A stretch of DNA of 64,000 nucleotides from Pseudomonas sp. ok272 (GTDB taxonomy: Bacteria > Pseudomonadota > Gammaproteobacteria > Pseudomonadales > Pseudomonadaceae), in NCBI RefSeq assembly GCF_900109995.1, contig NZ_FOCB01000011.1, positions 69,133 through 133,132 on the forward strand, in the 5' to 3' direction. The notes below the pieces were generated by a model. It was not told the DNA's origin. It did no database searches and was given only the letters and a program-made list of their open reading frames with translations. Positions 33,707 to 42,088 of this stretch are shown here, piece by piece. The first letter of the stretch is position 1. Every line of letters begins with the position of its first letter. A program made the position numbers and the translations under genes.

Positions 33707-34222
33707 TCACTTAGGCATAGACACTGCTCTAAGGTAATTCTGACAAGCCCGCAAGGCGATCAGTCCTTGATCGCCCTCTCCGGTGATTCCGATAATTCGT
33801 TGAGCATGCGCTGGGTCAAGTTGGGCTCTCTGGCTTCCATGAACCACGCTGCGGGTGGTGGCGGTGGTTGGCAGTGCACAGCCACGGGCTGTATCCGTGG
33901 CGTCGAGGAGGACTGACAGCCGCAGATCAGCAGTGGCAAGGCGATCACGCAGGCGAGTTTGGTCTTTTTGAGCATGGGTTAACTTCTCGTAGTGGGCTTG
34001 GTCGCTGGCTGACAGACGTTGTTCGAGTGCTTGGCGCTTTTCCTGGTCGACCCGTACCTGAGCTGCAGCGACATTGCTTATGGCTGCCAAATCGTCCTGA
34101 TGTAGGCCGGCTTGAGCGGCGAGTTGTTTGCCGTAGCGCCAGTCCTGGACCTTCCAGGTGGCGCCGGATGCCAGCAGGATCAGCAGCAAGATGGCGGCGA
34201 CCTTCGCGTGCAGCCCGGTCAT
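33707..34222 (-). CDS. Rz: Rz i-spanin (lysis accessory)
   Basis: 171 residues from ATG 34222: a single N-terminal membrane helix (VAAILLLILLASGATW) and a long periplasmic coiled coil (residues ~45-120, rich in Q, A, R, L), then a cysteine-containing tail. This is the i-spanin layout. It overlaps the lysozyme stop by four bases and contains the Rz1 frame. Together Rz and Rz1 fuse the inner and outer membranes in the last lysis step. Confidence 0.85.
   Translation of the reverse strand: MTGLHAKVAAILLLILLASGATWKVQDWRYGKQLAAQAGLHQDDLAAISNVAAAQVRVDQEKRQALEQRLSASDQAHYEKLTHAQKDQTRLRDRLATADLRLSVLLDATDTARGCALPTTATTRSVVHGSQRAQLDPAHAQRIIGITGEGDQGLIALRACQNYLRAVSMPK
33760..33975 (-). CDS. Rz1: Rz1 o-spanin lipoprotein, nested in Rz
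   Basis: 71 residues in a different frame inside Rz. MLKKTKLACVIALPLLICGC is a lipoprotein signal (lipidated Cys20) and the short mature part is Pro-rich (QPPPPPAAW), the standard Rz1 design. Outer-membrane partner of Rz. Confidence 0.85.
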   Translation of the reverse strand: MLKKTKLACVIALPLLICGCQSSSTPRIQPVAVHCQPPPPPAAWFMEAREPNLTQRMLNELSESPERAIKD

Positions 34223-34650
34223 GGCGCCTCCAGGAACATCTGCTGTTCCGCCGCCCGGCGTTTGTTCAGCCCTGCAAGCACCTGACCACCAGCCTTGTTC
34301 CAGCGCGGGAACTGGGCAGCGGCGCCGGTGTAGTCGCCCGCGTTGAGCAGCCTCAGCAGCGTCGACGATCCCAGGTTGGCCGCGCCCAGGTTGTAGGTGA
34401 AGCTGATCAGGGCGTCCCACTGGTTCTGGTTGAGCAGGACGTTGACCAGTCTGTCGAGCTCCGGCTCGAAGCGAGCGATGTCGTTGGAAAACATCCGCTC
34501 GGCCTGCGCATTGGTGATGGTCATGTTCGGGCCAATGCCACGGGTGGTGCCGTAGCCGATGGTCCAGACGCCGACCGAGTCTTGGTAGGACTTCAACCGG
34601 AGTCCCTCGAAGGACTTGATCAGGCTCACGCCCTTTTGCGATGCGCGCAT
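34219..34650 (-). CDS. Phage endolysin, GH24 lysozyme
   Basis: 143 residues. SFEGLRLKSYQDSVGVWTIGYG carries the T4/P22-type E-x8-D-x5-T catalytic triad (glutamate in FEG, aspartate in YQD, threonine in WTIG). RWNKAGGQVLAGLNKRRAAEQQMF is the conserved C-terminal helix. No signal or signal-arrest helix, so it needs a holin for release. It cleaves the glycan strands of peptidoglycan. Confidence 0.93.
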   Translation of the reverse strand: MRASQKGVSLIKSFEGLRLKSYQDSVGVWTIGYGTTRGIGPNMTITNAQAERMFSNDIARFEPELDRLVNVLLNQNQWDALISFTYNLGAANLGSSTLLRLLNAGDYTGAAAQFPRWNKAGGQVLAGLNKRRAAEQQMFLEAP

Positions 34651-34666
34651 TGCGTTTCTCCAGGCA

Positions 34667-34690
34667 AAAAAATACCGCTCGAAGGCGGCG
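34667..34690 (-). terminator. Possible terminator between tail gene D and lysozyme
   Basis: A short GC-rich stem (CCGC/GCGG) followed on the minus strand by TATTTTTTTG. The stem is weak but the U tract is strong. Confidence 0.45.
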
Positions 34691-34725
34691 CGGGGTTTAG
34701 GTCGAGACGATGCTGAGCACCGCCT

Positions 34726-35769
34726 TTAAAGCTCCAGGACTTTGACCTCCTTGGACTTCTTCGGCTTCTTGCCGGCGGCCTTGGACTTGCCCTGTTTGCC
34801 GGCGTTGCACTCGACTGACGTGCTCCAGCCCGACTGGGTAAATACCTGCTCTACGGAATCCACCAGGTAGTCGCCATCGAGACCGGGCTTGAAGTCTTGG
34901 GCGATGATCTGCCGCTCGGCGAACAGGTCGGTGCGGCCGACCATATCCAGCCGCACCTCAGCCGTGGAACGGTTGAACGCCGCCAATCGGGCCTTGGCGG
35001 CTTGTTCGGCGGCGGATTTGTTGGGGTGGATGTGGCGGTCGGTGTGAACCGGGGGCAGTCCGGCCGGGGCGTCTTCGTTGTCCAGGGTCAGGTTGACCAG
35101 CTCGCCGGTTTTCTTGTCCTGGTATTTGGTTTTTACCGCCTTCTGGGTGGAGCGGTCGGTGAAGCGGAATTGCCAGCGGCTGACGTCGCTGCGGCGGATG
35201 GTGATCGCCGGCAGGCTTTTGCCGCTGGCGGTCTGGCCGCTTTGGCGAGGCAGGACCAGCAGCTTGCCGTCGCCGACCTTGGCAGTGCAGTCGTGGGCCT
35301 TGGCCAGCCGGGTGATGAAGTTGAAGTCAGACTCATTCAACTGATCGGCGCGAGGGACGGCTGTTGCGACGGGGCATTCTGGTTTCCAGCCGTTGCGGGC
35401 GGCGATGTCACTGACGATCCGCGAGAGCGGGACGTTTTCCCAACTGCCGCTGCGGGTGGTTTTGCCGCTGCCACGCATGTCGCTGGCCTTGCCACGGATG
35501 ACCAGGGTGTCGGGCGGGCCGGAAACTTCGACGTCGTCGACGGTGTAGCGGCCCATGCGTGCCAAGGCCTGGCCGGCGTAACCGAGGTAGATCTCGATCC
35601 CGGCGCCGCGCTTGGGTAAGGCGACCGCACCATCGCGGTCATCGATCCGCAGTTCGAATTCGTCCGACTCCATGCCAGGTTTGTCCAGGGTGCGCAGCAA
35701 CAGGAGGCGGTCGTTGATCAGGGCGGTGATGTCGGCGCCGTCGGCGGCGATCCGGAAGGTGGGTTTCAA
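34726..35769 (-). CDS. D: Tail hub / late control protein gpD (P2-like)
   Basis: 347 residues. P2 gpD/GPD late-control domain: N-terminal ITALINDRLLLLRTLDKPGMESDEFELRI split here by its motif, GYAGQALARMGRYTVDDVE, and middle LNESDFNFITRLAKAHD. It forms the baseplate hub below the tail tube with gpV. The C-terminus is Lys-rich (KAAGKKPKKSKE). Last gene of the tail block. Confidence 0.92.
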   Translation of the reverse strand: MKPTFRIAADGADITALINDRLLLLRTLDKPGMESDEFELRIDDRDGAVALPKRGAGIEIYLGYAGQALARMGRYTVDDVEVSGPPDTLVIRGKASDMRGSGKTTRSGSWENVPLSRIVSDIAARNGWKPECPVATAVPRADQLNESDFNFITRLAKAHDCTAKVGDGKLLVLPRQSGQTASGKSLPAITIRRSDVSRWQFRFTDRSTQKAVKTKYQDKKTGELVNLTLDNEDAPAGLPPVHTDRHIHPNKSAAEQAAKARLAAFNRSTAEVRLDMVGRTDLFAERQIIAQDFKPGLDGDYLVDSVEQVFTQSGWSTSVECNAGKQGKSKAAGKKPKKSKEVKVLEL

Positions 35770-35790
35770 AAGTGAACCTCCATAAACGTC

Positions 35791-35816
35791 AAAGCCCTGC
35801 TCGATGGCAGGGCTTT
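35791..35816. terminator. Hairpin between tail genes X and D
   Basis: Perfect 10-bp stem AAAGCCCTGC/GCAGGGCTTT with a six-base loop, with CTTTGACGTTT on the minus side. An intrinsic terminator inside the late transcript. Confidence 0.7.
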
Positions 35817-35850
35817 CAGTTGTATTTCTGACTTGAAAGGGTCGTTGCGC

Positions 35851-36057
35851 TCAATCCCACAACTGCACCTGCTCCACCATCGGCTCCGCGATATCCGGGA
35901 AGGTGATCAACAACCCCGCCCGCAACGGCTGCGGCTCATCTGCCAGCAGCCGGTTGGCGGCCAGCACTGCCTCGACCGTGCCATTGAGGTGGCCGTAATG
36001 CTGGTAACACAGGGTGTCGAGCAGGTCGCCGTCAGACGTTCTGCAGATCGTCGCCAT
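35851..36057 (-). CDS. X: Tail protein gpX (LysM-like)
   Basis: 68 residues: DGDLLDTLCYQHYGHLNGTVEAVLAANRLLAD then AGLLITFPDI, the LysM-type fold of P2 gpX. It begins inside the 3' end of gene U (26-base overlap). Probably a baseplate or tail-completion part. Confidence 0.9.
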   Translation of the reverse strand: MATICRTSDGDLLDTLCYQHYGHLNGTVEAVLAANRLLADEPQPLRAGLLITFPDIAEPMVEQVQLWD

Positions 36058-36877
36058 AGCGGGTGAACTCCAGGCTGAAGGTTTGTTTGCGTGGGATGCC
36101 GCCGGCGAGTAAGGCGCCCTGCTCTTCTTCCAGGCTGCGCAGGCACCAGGTGCCGAGGACGAAGCCGTAGCCGGTGGTGAGGTTCAGGGGCAGCAGTTGG
36201 GCGCCGATGCGGCGCAGGGTGTCGAGTTGTTTCAGTCCGCCTTTGAAGCTTGGGAAGATCGCGCCTTTGAGGCTGAGTTTTTCGTCCCCCAGGCCCACGG
36301 CTTGTTGCGCTGGACGCCGGCTGAGGCGTTCTTGCGAGGCCCACCGAAACTCGGTCTGGCGGCGCAGTTCGTCGAAGGCGGCGGTGTCCAGGTTGAAGTA
36401 GAACGGTTGGGCATTGGGTTGCAGTGGTTGCAGGATCAGCAGGTGCGGGAACGGTTTGACCGCTTCGGCCAAGGGCGTGGCGTTCGGCGCCAGGGCGCTG
36501 GTGGGCAGGATGTTGGCCAGGCTGGGGCTGACTTTACCGGCGATTTGGTTGATGGCGGTGCTGGCTCGGGCGGCCTGGTCCTTGAGGGTGCCCAGGCGTT
36601 CGTCGATGCCGGATATGGCCCGGGTGGCCTGGCTGTAGACGGCGAGGACGCTGCCGACCTTGGACTGCGCGGCGCCGATGCCACGCATGACCCGCTGTAG
36701 TTTTTCGCCGACGCCCGCTGGTACGCCGGGCAGACTGGACAGCTCGTCGGCAGCGCCGGTGATTTCGCCGATGGCGCCGTTCACCGGGCCGAGCATGCCG
36801 TCGATGCTGTGGCGGCCCGCCTCCCCGGCCTGGACCAGGGAGGTGAAGCCCGATTGCAGTTGTTCCATGTAGGCCAT
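36032..36877 (-). CDS. U: Tail terminator gpU with N-terminal helical extension
   Basis: 281 residues, longer than the usual ~150 of P2 gpU. The C-terminal half (about 145-281: LLILQPLQPNAQPFYFNLDTAAFDEL..., KLSLKGAIFPSFKGGLKQLDTLR, FVLGTWCLRSLEEEQGALLAGGIPRKQTFSLEF) is the gpU domain. The N-terminal 140 residues are helical and hydrophobic and look like a fused linker or second protein. It caps the tail tube. Confidence 0.88.
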   Translation of the reverse strand: MAYMEQLQSGFTSLVQAGEAGRHSIDGMLGPVNGAIGEITGAADELSSLPGVPAGVGEKLQRVMRGIGAAQSKVGSVLAVYSQATRAISGIDERLGTLKDQAARASTAINQIAGKVSPSLANILPTSALAPNATPLAEAVKPFPHLLILQPLQPNAQPFYFNLDTAAFDELRRQTEFRWASQERLSRRPAQQAVGLGDEKLSLKGAIFPSFKGGLKQLDTLRRIGAQLLPLNLTTGYGFVLGTWCLRSLEEEQGALLAGGIPRKQTFSLEFTRYGDDLQNV

Positions 36878-36886
36878 GGCACCTCC

Positions 36887-39412
36887 TTAAACGTGTGGGG
36901 CATCGAACAGGTTGCGCCGTGCTTGCTCGCGGCTGAAGTCTTCGAACAACTGACGCATGTACGGCATCATCGATTGGGCCAGTTGCCGAGGGTCCTTGAC
37001 GTCACCTTGCACCGTGACGGGCATGGTGGGGGCGAAGGTCCATTGTTGGTCGACCTGTGTTGATGCTGGTTTTGTTGCGGGTGCAGCGGCGAGCAGTGCG
37101 GGGACCGGGACGCTCGTGGGTGCAACAGCCAACGAACGCGAGACATCGCCCATGGCCGGGGCATTGGCAACGGGTGCCTTGAGCATCAAGGGACCCGTTG
37201 CCAATGCTGGCGCCATTTGCCCCAGACGTGGCATTGGTACTGCACCCGGTGGTGGCAAGCGTAAAGGCGAAGGCTGTGCCGGCAACATCAAACGCTCGGG
37301 TGGTGTATCCGTCCCGCCGAACGCTGCCTTGCCCACTGCCCCGCCCAGTTCGCCACCGCCCCAACTGCCGAGGTAGCCGCCGATCAGGCCACCGACCACG
37401 GTGCCAATCACCGGCACCACCGAACCAATCGCAGCCCCTGCAGCTGCACCCGCCAGCGTACCGGCCAAGGTGCCCGCCGCATTGCCGTAGCCCTCGGCCT
37501 TTTCGTCGCGGGTCTCGGCGTTCTGGTAGGTGTCGGCGGCGATCATCATGGCTTCAATCGCGGCAAACGGGGCGGCACCTTTTACGAAGCCTGCTCCTTT
37601 CCCCATCATGGCCTTGGGGGCAAAACGACTGGCTGCCGCACCGACTGGCGATGCCGTTGCAGGACTGGTAATCGATCCGCGACCACCCTTCCCTCGCTTA
37701 CCCTTGCCACGACCACGCTTGCCCTCCCGGCCTTCGATACCAGCACCACCGCCAGTGGAGGGGTTGGTAACAAATACCTTCTGGGCAATGTTGGGGTTGC
37801 CCATCAGCGTGCCACGGCCGACGTTGAGCAAGCCCTTGCCGATCTTGATCGCGTTGACTGCTGCCCCCAACGCAACCATCCCGGTGGCCAACATTGCAGC
37901 CCCGGCCACCACGGGTTTGTACTTGTCGCTCAAGTTGGCCAGCGCATACCCGACCTTGCCGAGACCATCAGCGGCCATATCGGTCAGTGGCCGGATGGCG
38001 TCGCCGAGGCTGATCATGGAGGCTTCCATGCTACTGGTCGCCGCCGACCATTTACGGTTGGACGTCTCCCGCGCCTTGGCCGCGTCCGCCTCGATCTTGG
38101 CCTTGCCATCGGTGTCCTTGATGGTCGCCATGTCGGCCTTGATCTTGTCGCCGTATTTGATCTGCGCGAGCAAACCAGCACTGGCACTTTGGTCGCTGAC
38201 GATGTTGGCCAGGCCTGCCGCTTCGGTGAGGGCGACCATGGCCTGTTCTTCTTCGGCACTGCCATCGGCCGAGGCGCGGATCCTAGCCTTGAGGGCTTCG
38301 ATCTTTTTCGCTTTGGCCGGGTCCTGGCGCTTGATCATCTCCTCGCTGAGCAGGATGAACGCCTCGACCGGGTTGGCTGCCTTGCCGCTTTTGGTGGCGG
38401 CGAGGATCGAGCCGGCCAGGTCGTAGCCTTCCTTGGCGAAGCGTTCCTGGCTGGTGCTGCTGATGACAGCGTTGAGCAGGTTGTTCATGTTGGTGGCCGC
38501 AGCCGCCGAGTCCTGGGTTTGCGAGAACTGCGACTGCAGGCTTGCGCCAAGGAAGCGCACGGCCTCAGGGCCTTCCATGCCCAGGCGTTTGATGTTGCCG
38601 AGCATGCTCGGCAGGTACTTGGCCATGTCCTTGGGACCGAAGGCGCCGATGTCACCGGCGGCCGCCACCTGGCCGAGCATGGCGCCCATGTCGGCTTGTT
38701 TGACCCCGGCCTCCTTGAAGGAGTTGATCAGGGTGGCGATGGTTTCGGGCTCCATGCCCTGGCCATCGATCAGGTCGGCGATCTGCCCGGCGTAGTCGGT
38801 GGCTTCCTGCCACTCGACGCCCTTCTCGATCAGCGCCCCCACCGACTTCGCCAGCAGTTGCTGACTCATGCCCTTGTCGGCCGCGACCTTGCTGATGCTG
38901 GCCGCCAGCTCGGCTTCGTCGCCGGTACCGGCGGTGTGTGCCCACAACGACATTTGGCGGATCTGCGCCTGGTAGTCGCCGGAGATCTTGGTCGGGATCG
39001 CCAGCGAGGCGGTCAGTGCGGCGGCCTGGCCCAGGGAGCTTTTCATACCCTCCTTGCCCTGCTGGATCTGAGTGTGGCCCAGGGCCTTGAGTTCGGCACC
39101 CCGCGCTACCTGGCCGAGGGCCTGGTATTCCTTGCGCAGTTTGCCGACTTCGATGCCCTGCTCCTTGAGGGTCTTGAGATTGGACTCCAGTTGTTTGAGC
39201 AGGCCACCGGCCGAGGCGGCGCCGGTGTCGTGGGCCTTTTTCCATTCGTCACGCAGGCGCATGGTGTCGCCGATGGTGCTCTGCAGGATGCGGGCCTTGG
39301 TGCCTTGCTCCCCGAGTTTTTTGATACGGCCTTCAACATCCTTAAAGGCGGCGCCGACGCTGGAGCTGACAGCGCCGCCGATGACTAGGCCGAGTGCCAG
39401 GTTGTTCGCCAT
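36887..39412 (-). CDS. T: Tail tape-measure protein gpT
   Basis: 841 residues, mainly helix. N-terminal coiled coil (about 20-130), then the TP901-type core (QIRQMSLWAHTAGTG, ASISKVAADKGMS, FGPKDMAKYLPSMLGNIK). Hydrophobic segments at about 510-560 and Gly/Ala-rich transmembrane-like stretches at about 660-715 fit the part ejected into the host membrane. A very basic GREGKRGRGKGKRGKGGRG patch lies between them. It sets tail length; lies just after E/E' as in P2. Confidence 0.92.
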   Translation of the reverse strand: MANNLALGLVIGGAVSSSVGAAFKDVEGRIKKLGEQGTKARILQSTIGDTMRLRDEWKKAHDTGAASAGGLLKQLESNLKTLKEQGIEVGKLRKEYQALGQVARGAELKALGHTQIQQGKEGMKSSLGQAAALTASLAIPTKISGDYQAQIRQMSLWAHTAGTGDEAELAASISKVAADKGMSQQLLAKSVGALIEKGVEWQEATDYAGQIADLIDGQGMEPETIATLINSFKEAGVKQADMGAMLGQVAAAGDIGAFGPKDMAKYLPSMLGNIKRLGMEGPEAVRFLGASLQSQFSQTQDSAAAATNMNNLLNAVISSTSQERFAKEGYDLAGSILAATKSGKAANPVEAFILLSEEMIKRQDPAKAKKIEALKARIRASADGSAEEEQAMVALTEAAGLANIVSDQSASAGLLAQIKYGDKIKADMATIKDTDGKAKIEADAAKARETSNRKWSAATSSMEASMISLGDAIRPLTDMAADGLGKVGYALANLSDKYKPVVAGAAMLATGMVALGAAVNAIKIGKGLLNVGRGTLMGNPNIAQKVFVTNPSTGGGAGIEGREGKRGRGKGKRGKGGRGSITSPATASPVGAAASRFAPKAMMGKGAGFVKGAAPFAAIEAMMIAADTYQNAETRDEKAEGYGNAAGTLAGTLAGAAAGAAIGSVVPVIGTVVGGLIGGYLGSWGGGELGGAVGKAAFGGTDTPPERLMLPAQPSPLRLPPPGAVPMPRLGQMAPALATGPLMLKAPVANAPAMGDVSRSLAVAPTSVPVPALLAAAPATKPASTQVDQQWTFAPTMPVTVQGDVKDPRQLAQSMMPYMRQLFEDFSREQARRNLFDAPHV

Positions 39413-39440
39413 GGGGTGTCTCCGGGCAGGGTTCTGGGGC

Positions 39441-39855
39441 TCAGTCCGTGAGCCACCAGATCATGGAGGAAAAAGGCATGGTCTCGATTTCGCTGGCGGC
39501 AAAGTGGAAGCGCAGTACCAGGTGTTTCGCGACTTGCTTTTGCAGCTCGGGGCTAAACCCCGTCGTCCTGGACCAGGCGAAAATAGGCGGCCTGTAGCCG
39601 CTGGTAGTCCGTCAGCTTAAGCCCCTCCAGGTCCTTGAGGCCGGACTCGGACAGCGAGGCGAACAGGTTCATCTCGCGTTGTTCTTCGTCACCGCCGCCC
39701 ATGGCGTTGGCGGCGCGCACGTCGCGCACCGTGGGGGCACGCAGGGTCAGGCGGTCGACCTGGACGCCGTTGATCTCGTAGGGCTTGGACAGCACGACCA
39801 GTGCGCTGTCGGGGCTGACGATCAGCCAGGTGGGAAGCTTTTTAAGATTGCTCAT
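39441..39855 (-). CDS. E': Tail assembly chaperone fusion gpE+E' by programmed frameshift
   Basis: The E reading frame ends in TAG at 39553-39555. The frame that is +1 (equivalently -2) is open from before this point to a TGA at 39441-39443 and encodes ELQKQVAKHLVLRFHFAA then SEIETMPFSSMIWWLTD, the GpE' pattern (FhW/F, M-x-x-M, W-W). A GGGG run directly before TTTAG (39555-39561) is a candidate slip site. P2 makes its E+E' by a -1 shift, so the shift direction here differs. The site itself is inferred. Confidence 0.65.
39553..39855 (-). CDS. E: Tail assembly chaperone gpE
   Basis: 100 residues: VDRLTLRAPTVRDVRAAN, NLFASLSESGLKDLEGLKL and DYQRLQAAYFRLV are typical of P2 gpE/Mu gp41-type tail assembly chaperones, which coat the tape measure during tail assembly. 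Placed between FII and T as in P2. Confidence 0.9.
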   Translation of the reverse strand: MSNLKKLPTWLIVSPDSALVVLSKPYEINGVQVDRLTLRAPTVRDVRAANAMGGGDEEQREMNLFASLSESGLKDLEGLKLTDYQRLQAAYFRLVQDDGV

Positions 39856-39867
39856 GCGCAGATTTCC

Positions 39868-40371
39868 TTACAGACCCAAGTCGCGACGGACGCTGGCCAG
39901 TTGATCAACACCGTTGATGACCCGGACGCAGGCGACCGGATCGATTTCGTACATCAGGCGGCCGCCGACTTCGAGCTTGTAGTAGCTGCAGGCGACGGCG
40001 TACTTGAACTCGCCAGCATCCCCCGCCTTCCAGTCGCCCGGATCAATTTCTTTGAGCAGGCCACGAATGGTGGCAACCACCGACACTGTCGCGCCCTTCT
40101 GGCCCTTGTAGGAGCCACGGAACACAGCGTTGAACGCGGTCTGATCGGCCAGGCCATAGAACTTCATGGCTTCAGGGCGCACGCCCCGGCCGGCAAAGCT
40201 GGCCTCCATTTTTTCCATGCCCTGGTCCATCTCAATCGGGGCATCCATGCCACCTGCGCGATGTTCTTCGGTTTTCAGGGCCAGCTTGGGCAAGGTCACG
40301 CTGGTGATATCGCCGGCAAAATTGATGCCGTCGATGAAGGCGTTCATGTTGTAGAGCGTTTGCGGAACCAT
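39868..40371 (-). CDS. FII: Tail tube protein gpFII
   Basis: 167 residues, normal for P2 FII. Starts MVPQTLYNMNAFIDGINFAGD; other family segments are EEHRAGGMDAPIEMDQGM and KEIDPGDWKAGDAGEFKY. Polymerises into the inner tube of the contractile tail. Confidence 0.95.
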   Translation of the reverse strand: MVPQTLYNMNAFIDGINFAGDITSVTLPKLALKTEEHRAGGMDAPIEMDQGMEKMEASFAGRGVRPEAMKFYGLADQTAFNAVFRGSYKGQKGATVSVVATIRGLLKEIDPGDWKAGDAGEFKYAVACSYYKLEVGGRLMYEIDPVACVRVINGVDQLASVRRDLGL

Positions 40372-40383
40372 TGGGCGGTCTCC

Positions 40384-41559
40384 TTAGACGTTGGTAGCGA
40401 GCACTTCGGTGAGCCACTGGTTGGTGACTTCGACGAGGAAGTTGGGGTTTTCGGCCGGGGGTACGTCGGTGAAGCGGATGTTCCAGTACACCTTGCCCTG
40501 CTCCAGTTGGCTGGCGGTGTTGAGCTCCGGGTCGGCGAACACTTCGAAGTTGATGATTGCGCCCTGGTTTTTCAGGTCGCGCATGAACGCTTGCAGGCCG
40601 TTGGTAACGTCGCTGACGTAGGTCTTGGTGATCGAGCGGTCAACTGCCCATTTGTGCCCATAGAGGATGGCGTCCATGACGATGTCCATGGTGCGCACGC
40701 GGGTGACGAAGGCCCACTTCGGGTCGCTGGAGCAGGTGCGGTTACCCCACAGGCGGTAGCCGTCGTCGCGGATGATGGTGGTGATCTTGGCGTTGTTGAG
40801 CAGGTTGGCCCGACAGGTTTCATCACCATCGAGAAACTCGACCGGCCGCGAGGTGCCGGTGATACCGACGAATTCCTTGTTCGACGGCGAAGCCCAGAAG
40901 CCGTACTCGGCATCGGTCCAGGCGAACAGGCCGGCGGTCCAGGCCGAGGCCGGCGCGTCGATGGTGGCGTCGGTGAGCGTGTCCCAGTACTGCACGCCGG
41001 GATCGACCACAAACACACGCTTGCTGCCGAAGTTCTCCACGAACTCGATGGCGGCTTCGTCGGTGGTGTTGGGGCCGTCGACGATGGCCACCGCACGCAG
41101 CTTGCCGGCCAGGGCATCCATGGCCGTAGCGACGGCCTGGGTGCTGGAGTGGCCCGGCGCGATGATCAATCGGGGCTGGGCGTTGAAGCGACTCTTGCCA
41201 TCGAGCAGGGCTAGCAGGCCGGTACGAATGCCATCGGCCAACACCCCGCCGATGATGGCCGAGGTTTGCTGCTCCGGGGTTTCGACCTTGGCCACACCGC
41301 AGGCGACGATGACGGCCTTGGCACGGGTAAAGATCGCCTTGGCGGCCTGGGTGATGGCCGCGTCTGCGCCCCAGGCGGCGACGGCTTCGCTTTCGCGGGT
41401 GATCAGCCGCAGTTCATTGGGCTTGGCCTCGGCGGCCGGTCCGACGGTGAAGGTGTCGCACAGGCCGATGATCGAGGACGATGGGAGCGCGATGATCCGC
41501 GCCCCGGTGTCGACGTTGGTAACGGTGACGCCGTGAAAAAATCCAGTTGCACTGCTCAT
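40384..41559 (-). CDS. FI: Tail sheath protein gpFI
   Basis: 391 residues, the P2 FI length. FFHGVTVTNVDTGARII, SSSIIGLCDT, NFGSKRVFVVDPGVQYWD, GFWASPSNKEFVGI and DDGYRLWGNRTCSSDPKWAFV are sheath motifs. Forms the contractile sheath. Begins a new block after an intrinsic terminator. Confidence 0.96.
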   Translation of the reverse strand: MSSATGFFHGVTVTNVDTGARIIALPSSSIIGLCDTFTVGPAAEAKPNELRLITRESEAVAAWGADAAITQAAKAIFTRAKAVIVACGVAKVETPEQQTSAIIGGVLADGIRTGLLALLDGKSRFNAQPRLIIAPGHSSTQAVATAMDALAGKLRAVAIVDGPNTTDEAAIEFVENFGSKRVFVVDPGVQYWDTLTDATIDAPASAWTAGLFAWTDAEYGFWASPSNKEFVGITGTSRPVEFLDGDETCRANLLNNAKITTIIRDDGYRLWGNRTCSSDPKWAFVTRVRTMDIVMDAILYGHKWAVDRSITKTYVSDVTNGLQAFMRDLKNQGAIINFEVFADPELNTASQLEQGKVYWNIRFTDVPPAENPNFLVEVTNQWLTEVLATNV

Positions 41560-41635
41560 GGGGGTGTCTCCAGAAACGACAAGACCCCGCAGGCACGAGG
41601 TCGGTTGGGATGTGGGGTTACGTGGACGCCATAGA

Positions 41636-41661
41636 AAACGCCCCGTCAGTGCGGGGCGTTT
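41636..41661 (-). terminator. Terminator between tail-fibre and sheath blocks
   Basis: Perfect 9-bp stem AAACGCCCC/GGGGCGTTT with an eight-base loop; on the minus strand it runs into TTCTATGG. It overlaps the stop codon of the fibre assembly gene and lies 77 bases before the sheath start. Confidence 0.8.
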
Positions 41662-42079
41662 AGGTGCTTGGCTCGGTCAACCAGGGCGGTGCTACTGGCC
41701 GGTGTTCAAACAAAGGGAACGCACCCGACTCCGGCCAATTGCGCAAGGCGCGGCGGAATGCCTGAAGCTCGGCATACTGCGCAACCGTGAGAGTGGTTTC
41801 CAGGCCCTCTTCCAACTCATCACGGTGGCGCGTCACCACACCATCGGTTTCAGACAAGTTCCAATCTCGCCAAACCCGTTCGATAGCGGCCAACTCGTCA
41901 GCGCTGGGCGGTGGTGGATCAACCAGCACTGGAAAGCCGTCATCACCCCAGGTAATGACTTTGCCCGTTGACTGGCCAGCCAGCAGCTCAGCGTGCCGCT
42001 CACGGCTAATTTCAACCACATCGCTGGGCATGGTAGAGATGGCGTCGTAAAAGCCGCGCATGGATTTTGAAGTAAACAT
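41660..42079 (-). CDS. Tail fibre assembly chaperone
   Basis: 139 residues. RGFYDAISTMPSDVVEISRERHAELLAGQSTGKVI is the Tfa-type opening, and LTVAQYAELQAFRRALRNWPES the usual C-terminal helix. Such chaperones help the distal fibre fold. Lies 9 bp after the fibre gene. Confidence 0.85.
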   Translation of the reverse strand: MFTSKSMRGFYDAISTMPSDVVEISRERHAELLAGQSTGKVITWGDDGFPVLVDPPPPSADELAAIERVWRDWNLSETDGVVTRHRDELEEGLETTLTVAQYAELQAFRRALRNWPESGAFPLFEHRPVAPPWLTEPST

Positions 42080-42088
42080 AGATCCCCT

